Shown here: piece by piece, positions 4,519 to 7,984 of the stretch | How the letters are laid out: the number at the start of each line of letters is the position of its first letter | Position numbering within the stretch: the stretch's first letter is position 1 | NCBI GenBank assembly: GCA_964427055.1 | Contig: CAYRSQ010000034.1 | Coordinates: 1-8,150 of the forward strand | Length of the DNA stretch: 8,150 nucleotides | From: CAYNTH01 sp964427055 | GTDB lineage: Archaea > Aenigmatarchaeota > Aenigmatarchaeia > CG10238-14 > SCSR01 | Direction: 5' to 3' | Translations under genes and position numbers: made by a program | Notes under the pieces: generated by a model | What the model saw: only the letters and a program-made list of their open reading frames with translations | Databases searched by the model: none | What the model was told of the DNA's origin: nothing

Positions 4519-4761
4519 ATGACCCAAGAAAAAGAAGATCGGATTGAAGGGGCAGGCTATCGTTACCTGGGAATAGGATTTCTCTGCCTTATTCTAGCTC
4601 TCGCACTGATATTTGCTGGTCCATTCGTACTGGCGACCCCCATTTTCGTACTGGTAGGCATTGTCCTCTGCCACATTGGGAAGAGAAGGCTTGAGGTAAC
4701 CAACCCATATCAGTGGGTTACCGACAGAAGAAGAGAGCTGGGAATGGATGACCTAAACTAG
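4519..4761 (+). CDS. 80-aa two-helix membrane protein, hypothetical
   Basis: I do not recognise a family. The start is ATG at 4519 after AGAAAGGA; a longer frame opening at 4486 would begin upstream of the -10 and cannot be translated from this promoter. A charged N-terminus (MTQEKEDRIEGAGYRY) is followed by a helical hairpin: helix 1 about 16-34 (YLGIGFLCLILALALIFAG), a short PFVLATP turn, helix 2 about 38-53, then a basic cytoplasmic tail (GKRRLEVTNPYQWVTDRRRE). Positive charges after helix 2 suggest both ends are cytoplasmic. It is alone between R8 and R9, with a consensus promoter and an 8-bp terminator. Confidence 0.8.
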   Translation: MTQEKEDRIEGAGYRYLGIGFLCLILALALIFAGPFVLATPIFVLVGIVLCHIGKRRLEVTNPYQWVTDRRRELGMDDLN

Positions 4762-4772
4762 TTAGTGCTTCC

Positions 4773-4802
4773 CCCGACGTATAACCACGTCGGGTTTTCT
4801 TT
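4773..4802 (+). terminator. Terminator of 80-aa gene
   Basis: CCCGACGT (4773-4780), loop ATAACC, ACGTCGGG (4787-4794), then TTTTCTTTT. Confidence 0.93.
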
Positions 4803-4807
4803 TAAAC

Positions 4808-4839
4808 AAAGAGACGAGCATCACTACTCGCCTCTTTTA
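4808..4839 (+). terminator. Constant tail hairpin, copy 5
   Basis: GACGAGCATCACTACTCGCC followed by TCTTTT. CGAG (4815-4818) pairs with CTCG (4827-4830). Confidence 0.75.
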
Positions 4840-4840
4840 A

Positions 4841-4873
4841 TTCTGGGGTCCCTTATGCAAGAATGTTAGAACC
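4841..4873 (+). repeat. Array repeat R9 (class B, near consensus)
   Basis: TTCTGGGGTCCCTTATGCAA followed by GAATGTTAGAACC. An intact class B copy with no palindromic insert. Confidence 0.92.
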
Positions 4874-4882
4874 AGCTTCCTC

Positions 4883-4911
4883 TTGACAAATGAGTGAAAA
4901 TGTGATAGGAT
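4883..4911 (+). promoter_or_regulatory. Promoter of 69-aa gene
   Basis: Perfect TTGACA (4883-4888), 17-nt spacer, TAGGAT (4906-4911), extended -10 TGA. Confidence 0.78.
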
Positions 4912-4942
4912 ATAAATATAAAATTCGTAGAATCGTCATACC

Positions 4943-4960
4943 CTTCCCCTAGGTGGGAAG
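4943..4960 (+). promoter_or_regulatory. Leader hairpin before 69-aa gene
   Basis: CTTCCC (4943-4948) pairs with GGGAAG (4955-4960), ending 10 nt before the SD (GGAGG, 4971-4975). It could affect ribosome access or mRNA stability; this is inference. Confidence 0.4.
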
Positions 4961-4980
4961 ATTGTTCAAGGGAGGAACAC

Positions 4981-5190
4981 ATGGAACGCACAAGGACTCT
5001 CATGTTCGTCCTACTCTGCCTCGGAATAATCACCTTCTTGGTTGCACTGGCTGCACCAGTCAAGATGACGGCGACAATAAGGATAGTGCTGGGTGTCGGC
5101 GGTGTAATGGTGGCCATTCTGGCCACATTCGTCGAGACTCACCTCCCAATCAGAGGAAGAGCTAACACTGCCAGTCAAACCGGCAAGTAG
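4981..5190 (+). CDS. 69-aa two-helix membrane protein, hypothetical
   Basis: I do not recognise a family. ATG at 4981 follows GGAGG at 5 nt. The protein starts MERTRTLMFVLLCLGIITFL. Helix 1 spans about 6-25, then a short loop (PVKMTATIR), helix 2 about 33-52 (TIRIVLGVGGVMVAILATFV), and a polar tail (ETHLPIRGRANTASQTGK). The GVGG run in helix 2 would allow close helix packing. Overlapping frames at 4953 and 5011 are shadows; only this frame has both an SD and a coherent protein. It is alone between R9 and R10. Confidence 0.8.
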   Translation: MERTRTLMFVLLCLGIITFLVALAAPVKMTATIRIVLGVGGVMVAILATFVETHLPIRGRANTASQTGK

Positions 5191-5212
5191 GATAGACAAG
5201 AAGACCACACGG

Positions 5213-5248
5213 AACTGGGTGAACGCTAACCGTTCATCCAGTTTTTTA
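5213..5248 (+). terminator. Terminator of 69-aa gene
   Basis: A 13-bp stem (5213-5225 with 5231-5243, one G-T pair) with a 5-nt loop, overlapping a run of six T. Confidence 0.95.
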
Positions 5249-5250
5249 TT

Positions 5251-5285
5251 TACAAAAGAGACGAGCATCACTACTCGCCTCTTTT
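5251..5285 (+). terminator. Constant tail hairpin, copy 6
   Basis: GACGAGCATCACTACTCGCC flanked by AAAAGA and TCTTTT. CGAG (5262-5265) pairs with CTCG (5274-5277). Confidence 0.75.
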
Positions 5286-5287
5286 AA

Positions 5288-5323
5288 TTCTGGGGTGGCT
5301 TGTGGAACGATGTTGGAACCTGG
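5288..5323 (+). repeat. Array repeat R10 (class A)
   Basis: TTCTGGGGTGGCTTGTGGAA followed by CGATGTTGGAACCTGG. Confidence 0.92.
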
Positions 5324-5352
5324 ATATTGAAGAATATAGTTAATGGGAGGGC

Positions 5353-5381
5353 TTGACAAAAGGGTGAAAATGTGCTATAAT
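5353..5381 (+). promoter_or_regulatory. Promoter of 63-aa gene
   Basis: Perfect TTGACA (5353-5358), 17-nt spacer, perfect TATAAT (5376-5381), extended -10 TGC. Confidence 0.92.
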
Positions 5382-5438
5382 ATATAATAAGTTAGTGAAT
5401 TCAGAATCTTTTAACACCGCTGTTCCAGGAGGAACGCC

Positions 5439-5630
5439 ATGATACAGATGATAGCTTTCTGGGGAGAGAGTATAGAGAAGCTCCAGACAAAGGTAAATGC
5501 ATGGTTGAAGGGGCCTGGCAAAAGAGCCAAGCTCATCAGCCAGCACTTTACCAGCACGGCCACACCCACAACTCGACAGTCATCGGGCTCGAGCGACCAT
5601 TACGTGGCAATCTTCTACAAGAAGGCCTAG
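5439..5630 (+). CDS. 63-aa hypothetical protein with N-terminal amphipathic helix
   Basis: I do not recognise a family. ATG at 5439 follows AGGAGG (5427-5432) at 6 nt. The first third, MIQMIAFWGESIEKLQTKVN, looks like an amphipathic helix with bulky hydrophobics and could lie on a membrane surface. It continues AWLKGPGKRAKLISQ, strongly basic. The last third is low in complexity and rich in Ser and Thr (FTSTATPTTRQSSGSSDHY), ending VAIFYKKA. There is no full transmembrane helix. The frame at 5501 is a shadow that crosses the terminator. This gene converges on the asparaginase-like gene at 5740; no array repeat separates them. Confidence 0.72.
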   Translation: MIQMIAFWGESIEKLQTKVNAWLKGPGKRAKLISQHFTSTATPTTRQSSGSSDHYVAIFYKKA

Positions 5631-5657
5631 GGGTCATCCGACCCACCCTGTCAGCAG

Positions 5658-5683
5658 AACCCTGTTGTCAGGGTTTTTCTTTT
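5658..5683 (+). terminator. Terminator of 63-aa gene
   Basis: AACCCTG (5658-5664), loop TTGT, CAGGGTT (5669-5675), then TTTCTTTT. Confidence 0.92.
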
Positions 5684-5687
5684 ATAC

Positions 5688-5719
5688 AAAAAGACGAGTA
5701 TTGCTACTCGCCTCTTTTT
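5688..5719. terminator. Constant tail hairpin, copy 7, bidirectional
   Basis: CGAGTA (5695-5700), loop TTGC, TACTCG (5705-5710), with A-run left and T-run right. Read on the minus strand it also ends in TCTTTTTG, so it can terminate the convergent gene at 5740. No array repeat follows it. Confidence 0.8.
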
Positions 5720-5739
5720 AATTTTTTAAATAAATTATT

Positions 5740-6255
5740 TTATTTAGTATAAATAGACCCAAATTTACCTTCAGACAAAATTTTAACAACTTCGTCTGGA
5801 TTAAAGACTCTCCCATTCATACACACATATATTCCTTTAGATAAATCCTGTGATTTTGCTACAGCATAACCAAGGTTAAAACCAGCGTCGGTGGGATCAA
5901 ATCCTTTAATGGGGATCATTGAGCATACAAGAATGATTACTTTATCATTATTTTTTAGATTTTTATCTAGATATTTTGCCGTTTCTGGAACCGTATAACT
6001 ACCGTGCGTTATTATAATTCTATTAAATTTACTTTCAGCAACAATCTTAAGAATCTTCTTTCTATCTAGGTCTGTTAACTCTCTGCTGTCTTTCATGCAA
6101 ATTTGTGTGAACTCACATGTTTCATAAAGTTTCAATATACGAATAAATCCTGGAATAGCTGAATGTTCATTGGGCACAGAGGTTTCTTTTATCACATCAT
6201 AATATGAATCCATGGTTCCGCCAGTGATGATAAAATGAAGATTATTGTTTATCAT
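5740..6255 (-). CDS. Small asparaginase-like protein (N-terminal domain only)
   Basis: A 171-aa protein matching only the N-terminal domain of type I/II L-asparaginases (about 320-340 aa). TGGTMDS (11-17) corresponds to the TGGTI motif with the nucleophilic Thr. THGSYTV (83-89) aligns with the family THGTDTM motif, followed by PETAKYL. DPTDAGFNLGYAVA (120-133) matches the conserved D-x-x-N-L region. The catalytic Thr-Asp pair of the second motif reads Ser-Tyr here, so classical asparaginase activity is doubtful. From memory, single-domain relatives with a similar change occur in candidate-phyla genomes; unverified. There is no SD; the gene is AT-rich with promoter TTGACA-N16-TACAAT. It converges on the 63-aa gene, and the tail hairpin at 5688 can terminate both. 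Confidence 0.8.
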   Translation of the reverse strand: MINNNLHFIITGGTMDSYYDVIKETSVPNEHSAIPGFIRILKLYETCEFTQICMKDSRELTDLDRKKILKIVAESKFNRIIITHGSYTVPETAKYLDKNLKNNDKVIILVCSMIPIKGFDPTDAGFNLGYAVAKSQDLSKGIYVCMNGRVFNPDEVVKILSEGKFGSIYTK

Positions 6256-6288
6256 ATAAAAAATAATTTATCTATTATGTTTGATATT

Positions 6289-6316
6289 ATTGTATAATTT
6301 CCATCATTTTTGTCAA
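6289..6316 (-). promoter_or_regulatory. Promoter of asparaginase-like gene
   Basis: On the minus strand, perfect TTGACA (6311-6316), 16-nt spacer, TACAAT (6289-6294). No TGN extension. Confidence 0.75.
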
Positions 6317-6318
6317 AT

Positions 6319-6347
6319 AAAAAGACCCCCCCCTGTCAAAGCTTTTT
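6319..6347. terminator. Degenerate AGAGCC/GGCTCT hairpin with C8 tract
   Basis: AAAAAG (6319-6324) pairs with CTTTTT (6342-6347). The inner GAGCCC of other copies is replaced by eight C (6326-6333). A second TGTCAA lies at 6334-6339. Confidence 0.5.
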
Positions 6348-6350
6348 CTT

Positions 6351-6422
6351 TTCTGGGGTCTCTTATGCAAGAAGGCCTACCGCCTGCCTACCGGTAGGAT
6401 GGCGGTGGGCGGGTTAGAACGG
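6351..6422 (+). repeat. Array repeat R11 (class B) with 39-bp palindromic insertion
   Basis: TTCTGGGGTCTCTTATGCAA, then GAAG, an insert at 6375-6413, then TTAGAACGG. The insertion point is the same as in R7 within a base or two. Confidence 0.85.
6375..6413. repeat. Palindromic insert in R11
   Basis: A perfect 12-nt palindrome CCTACCGGTAGG (6387-6398) is nested in ACCGCC (6379-6384) / GGCGGT (6401-6406) and GCC (6375-6377) / GGC (6408-6410), forming one long hairpin with small symmetric bulges. Confidence 0.85.
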
Positions 6423-6432
6423 AATTGTGCTC

Positions 6433-6575
6433 TTGCCACATAGACGCAAAGGGGCGAGCATAGACATTAGATAGATGCAAAAGGTCTGAGACGGCGTGAA
6501 ACTGAGTGCTCGTTCGGGCTCAGACATCATGGCTTTCTGGGGCCAATTGCCAACTTGGTAAGAGAGGAGTTCACG
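6433..6575 (+). promoter_or_regulatory. Long leader with alternative stems upstream of 42-aa gene
   Basis: No good promoter is visible; TTGCCA at 6433 has no well-placed -10. GTCTGAG (6484-6490) can pair with CTCAGAC (6519-6525), and CTGAG (6502-6506) can pair with CTCAG (6519-6523), so the two stems exclude each other. An ATG at 6529 opens a ten-codon frame MAFWGQLPTW ending TAA, just before the SD (GAGGAG, 6564-6569). The arrangement could be an attenuator-like leader, but the short frame has no SD. Between 6256 and 6575 there is no other gene. Confidence 0.35.
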
Positions 6576-6704
6576 GTGAACACAGTTGAAGTTCAGTTCG
6601 AGACCAGGCAGGAGCAGGTTCACAGGTACATATTCTCAGCCCTCGTTTCCATCCCGATGGGCATCGGGCTGGCGTGCCTGTTGCTGCGGGCAATAGTTGC
6701 CTAA
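6576..6704 (+). CDS. 42-aa single-pass membrane protein, hypothetical
   Basis: I do not recognise this protein. GTG at 6576 lies 6 nt after GAGGAG (6564-6569), and TAA ends it at 6704. A soluble charged N-terminus (MNTVEVQFETRQEQVHRY) precedes a C-terminal hydrophobic segment (about 19-42, including IFSALVSIPMGIGLACLLLR), so it looks like a tail-anchored small protein. It follows an unusually long leader rather than the short promoter-SD spacing of the other plus units, and its promoter is unclear. A good terminator and the constant tail hairpin follow. Minus-strand frames over the same region (6414-6623 and 6571-6855) are shadows: the second is built partly from the terminator and tail repeat. 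Confidence 0.68.
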   Translation: MNTVEVQFETRQEQVHRYIFSALVSIPMGIGLACLLLRAIVA

Positions 6705-6717
6705 GAGTCAACGACTC
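6705..6717 (+). other. Small hairpin after 42-aa gene stop
   Basis: GAGTC-AAC-GACTC directly after the stop codon, ahead of the terminator. Minor; may stabilise the transcript end. Confidence 0.35.
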
Positions 6718-6718
6718 G

Positions 6719-6748
6719 CCCAGCCAATCGTGGCTGGGTTTTCTTTTA
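6719..6748 (+). terminator. Terminator of 42-aa gene
   Basis: CCCAGCCA (6719-6726), loop ATCG, TGGCTGGG (6731-6738), then TTTTCTTTT. Confidence 0.93.
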
Positions 6749-6751
6749 AAC

Positions 6752-6784
6752 AAAAAGACGAGTATTACTACTCGCCTCTTTTTA
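6752..6784 (+). terminator. Constant tail hairpin, copy 8
   Basis: CGAGTA (6759-6764), loop TTAC, TACTCG (6769-6774), flanked by AAAAAGA and TCTTTTT. Confidence 0.82.
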
Positions 6785-6817
6785 TTCTGGGGTCCCTCCT
6801 GCAACGATGTTAGAACG
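6785..6817 (+). repeat. Array repeat R12 (class B)
   Basis: TTCTGGGGTCCCTCCTGCAA followed by CGATGTTAGAACG, almost identical to R5. Both are followed by minus-strand genes. Confidence 0.9.
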
Positions 6818-6822
6818 AAGTT

Positions 6823-6852
6823 AAAATAAAAACCAGCAGATTCCTCTGCTGG
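6823..6852 (-). terminator. Terminator of ASCH-like gene
   Basis: On the minus strand, CCAGCAGA (6845-6852), loop GGAA, TCTGCTGG (6833-6840), then TTTTTATTTT. Confidence 0.93.
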
Positions 6853-6860
6853 CATTATGT

Positions 6861-7220
6861 TTATTCGGGCAATGGACTCACAACAGGAATACCATCGATT
6901 TTAGCAATCTCATAAAAAATAATGGCAATCTTGTCATCGTCCTCAAGGTCTGGATAATAATCTCTTAATCCCCTACGGGCATCAGCAGCATCTCTATAAC
7001 CGCTCAAACGAGCTTCTATATCAATTAACTCCGACAATGATTTGATTAATGTGTTGCCATATGCTGACAAAAGGATTATTATCCCCTCGGCAAATACTCC
7101 TTTGAAAACTTCTCCCTCGACGAAACCATGAGCTTCTGGACGATATTTACGAATTGTAAGTTTTTTGCCTCCACTAATAGTCGGGTCTAGTAAGCCTTCG
7201 GCAAACTTCAACTCTTTCAC
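6861..7220 (-). CDS. Probable ASCH/PUA-like domain protein
   Basis: A 119-aa protein starting MKELKFAEGLLDPTISGGKK. The pattern of an N-terminal M-K-x-L-K-F-x-x-x-L segment, then I-x-S-G-x-K-x-x-T-I-R (about 15-24), a GD-like turn (EGEVFKGVFA), and a C-terminal segment with DYYPDLEDDDKIAIIFYEIA fits the ASCH fold, a PUA-related beta-barrel proposed to bind RNA. The Gly-Lys-Lys and the Thr-Ile-Arg stretch (17-24) are the expected ligand-binding region. I assign this from pattern, not from a search. Start is GTG at 7220 with AAAGGAGG 4 nt upstream. The promoter is TTGACA-N16-TACATT beside the AGAGCC hairpin, the same plan as the genes at 1540 and 4085. It is alone between R12 and R13. Confidence 0.7.
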   Translation of the reverse strand: MKELKFAEGLLDPTISGGKKLTIRKYRPEAHGFVEGEVFKGVFAEGIIILLSAYGNTLIKSLSELIDIEARLSGYRDAADARRGLRDYYPDLEDDDKIAIIFYEIAKIDGIPVVSPLPE

Positions 7221-7243
7221 GGAGCCTCCTTTCAGTCTATTCT

Positions 7244-7271
7244 AATGTATCAAATTTTAATTCTCTGTCAA
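7244..7271 (-). promoter_or_regulatory. Promoter of ASCH-like gene
   Basis: On the minus strand, perfect TTGACA (7266-7271), 16-nt spacer, TACATT (7244-7249) with extended -10 TGA. Confidence 0.8.
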
Positions 7272-7276
7272 TACTA

Positions 7277-7299
7277 AAAGAGCCCCTATCAAGGCTCTT
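7277..7299. terminator. AGAGCC/GGCTCT hairpin, copy 4
   Basis: AAGAGCC (7278-7284) pairs with GGCTCTT (7293-7299); the loop again holds TATCAA. Its right end merges with the TTCTGGGG start of R13. Confidence 0.8.
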
Positions 7300-7331
7300 C
7301 TGGGGTCCCTTATGCAAGAATGTTAGAACGG
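7298..7331 (+). repeat. Array repeat R13 (class B)
   Basis: TTCTGGGGTCCCTTATGCAA followed by GAATGTTAGAACGG, nearly identical to R9. Confidence 0.92.
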
Positions 7332-7352
7332 AGCTGGGGAACGTGGAAGTGT

Positions 7353-7739
7353 TTATGTGACAGAGGTATTTTTTGATTTCAATAACTGGATAAGTTGTTG
7401 AAAAATATTTTCTGCGATATATTTAATTTTATCTTCCGTAACAAATTCTTTCTCAACTTGTTCGGAATGAAAGCCATCTCTTACACAAGAATAAACAATG
7501 TCAAAAGAAAGTGTTTGGGGTCGGGTAAGGAAGGGTTTCAATTTTTTTATAATACGTTTGACATAACCCAAATATTCATCTGGAATGGTTTCGTCATAAC
7601 AATTCAAAGGATTTTCTTGATTAAAAATATTAAGAACTAACCGTCCAATCTCGCCTTCTTCTTGTATAAAAGAATCAACCGCTCTTTGAGGATAATCAAT
7701 TTTTCTTCCATCTATATTTTTTGGATTAAGCCAATTCAT
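7353..7739 (-). CDS. 128-aa hypothetical protein next to tRNA-His
   Basis: I do not recognise a family. The frame is open back to 7841, but the first 34 codons of that longer frame are read from tRNA-His and its flank, so I place the start at ATG 7739 (MNWLNPKNIDGRKIDYPQRA). The protein is soluble and largely helical: a charged first half (RAVDSFIQEEGEIGRLVLNI), a middle with DEYLGYVKRIIKKLKPFLTR, a segment SFDIVYSCVRDGFHSEQV, and a C-terminal helix (EDKIKYIAENIFQQLIQLLK). No SD is present and the -10 lies only 7 nt upstream of the ATG, so the mRNA is probably leaderless or nearly so. It is the unit nearest the tRNA, between R13 and the tRNA 3' end. Confidence 0.75.
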   Translation of the reverse strand: MNWLNPKNIDGRKIDYPQRAVDSFIQEEGEIGRLVLNIFNQENPLNCYDETIPDEYLGYVKRIIKKLKPFLTRPQTLSFDIVYSCVRDGFHSEQVEKEFVTEDKIKYIAENIFQQLIQLLKSKNTSVT

Positions 7740-7746
7740 ATATTTT

Positions 7747-7775
7747 ATTATATCAAGATATTGCCCAAATGGCAA
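7747..7775 (-). promoter_or_regulatory. Promoter of 128-aa gene, embedded in a hairpin
   Basis: On the minus strand, TTGCCA (7770-7775), 17-nt spacer, perfect TATAAT (7747-7752) with extended -10 TGA. The -35 lies inside the inverted repeat at 7756-7780. Confidence 0.75.
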
Positions 7776-7780
7776 TATCT
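7756..7780. other. 10-bp inverted repeat just 3' of tRNA-His
   Basis: AGATATTGCC (7756-7765), loop CAAAT, GGCAATATCT (7771-7780). It abuts the tRNA 3' end, so it may help 3' processing or termination of the tRNA, though no T-run follows on the minus strand. It also overlaps the 128-aa gene promoter. Confidence 0.6.
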
Positions 7781-7781
7781 C

Positions 7782-7856
7782 TGGGGTGGCTAACGGGATT
7801 CGAACCCGTGCTAAAGGCTCCACAGGCCTCTGTGCTACCACTACACCATAGCCACC
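7782..7856 (-). tRNA. tRNA-His (anticodon GTG), CCA encoded
   Basis: 75 nt including an encoded CCA. On the minus strand it begins with the extra 5' G of tRNA-His opposite C73; the acceptor stem is GTGGCTA / TAGCCAC, D-stem GTGT / GCAC, anticodon stem GAGGC / GCCTT with loop CTGTGGA (anticodon GTG at 7821-7823), and T-arm ACGGG-TTCGAAT-CCCGT. All stems close and the identity element G-1:C73 is present. It is transcribed away from hisS in the same direction and sits right at the end of the cassette array. The bases of its 3' end (TCTGGGGTGGC at 7780-7790 as read on the plus strand) are the same as the left end of the class A array repeats. Confidence 0.98.
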
Positions 7857-7861
7857 ATGTT

Positions 7862-7926
7862 TATAAATTTCTAATTTCCAATTTCTAATTTCTAATATCC
7901 CGAATTCTAATTTCTAATGTTCAATT
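7862..7926. repeat. AT-rich short tandem-like repeats
   Basis: At least six imperfect copies of an AATTTCTAA-like unit (AATTTCTAATTTCCAATTTC and so on) between tRNA-His and hisS. No gene seen here. Confidence 0.6.
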
Positions 7927-7930
7927 TTTC

Positions 7931-7961
7931 AGCCCGAGGCCTGACTGCCGTCAGGTAGGCT
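7931..7961. repeat. GC-rich palindrome downstream of hisS
   Basis: CCTGAC (7940-7945), loop TGCC, GTCAGG (7950-7955), with outer AGCC / GGCT. It could act as a terminator or mRNA 3' stabiliser for hisS. Similar in style to the palindromes inserted in R2, R7 and R11. Confidence 0.6.
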
Positions 7962-7984
7962 GATCGTCCTTGGGATGACAACTT

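Larger units (their letters stand above)
1..7790. mobile_element. Cassette-like array of insulated small genes downstream of tRNA-His
   Basis: About 14 short units of roughly 370-1060 bp are separated by 13 direct repeats, at 252, 663, 1451, 2266, 2632, 2999, 3676, 4401, 4841, 5288, 6351, 6785 and 7298. All repeats share one orientation although genes lie on both strands. Most units carry one gene with a private promoter and terminators. The repeat's left end matches the 3' end of tRNA-His at 7780-7790. Seen: the repeats, promoters, hairpins and gene orientations. Known: tyrosine recombinases often integrate at tRNA 3' ends, and integrons make arrays of small insulated cassettes. Inferred: the array grew by repeated site-specific insertion. 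No integrase is visible and the left boundary is outside the window. Confidence 0.65.

Noticed and set aside
6414..6855. Two minus-strand frames opposite the 42-aa gene
   Set aside because: One begins inside the unit and the other is built partly from the terminators and repeat; neither has an SD or promoter.
252..7331. Classical integron attC sites
   Set aside because: The repeats have GTTAGAA or GTTGGAA rather than GTTRRRY, no clear RYYYAAC partner box, and no convincing L'/R' folding by eye. No integron integrase is in the window. The resemblance is kept only as a hypothesis.
252..7331. CRISPR array
   Set aside because: Repeats are 370 bp or more apart with genes between them, are imperfect, and there are no spacers or cas genes.
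7740..7841. N-terminal extension of the 128-aa gene
   Set aside because: These codons are read from tRNA-His and its 3' flank; the promoter at 7747-7775 lies downstream of that start.
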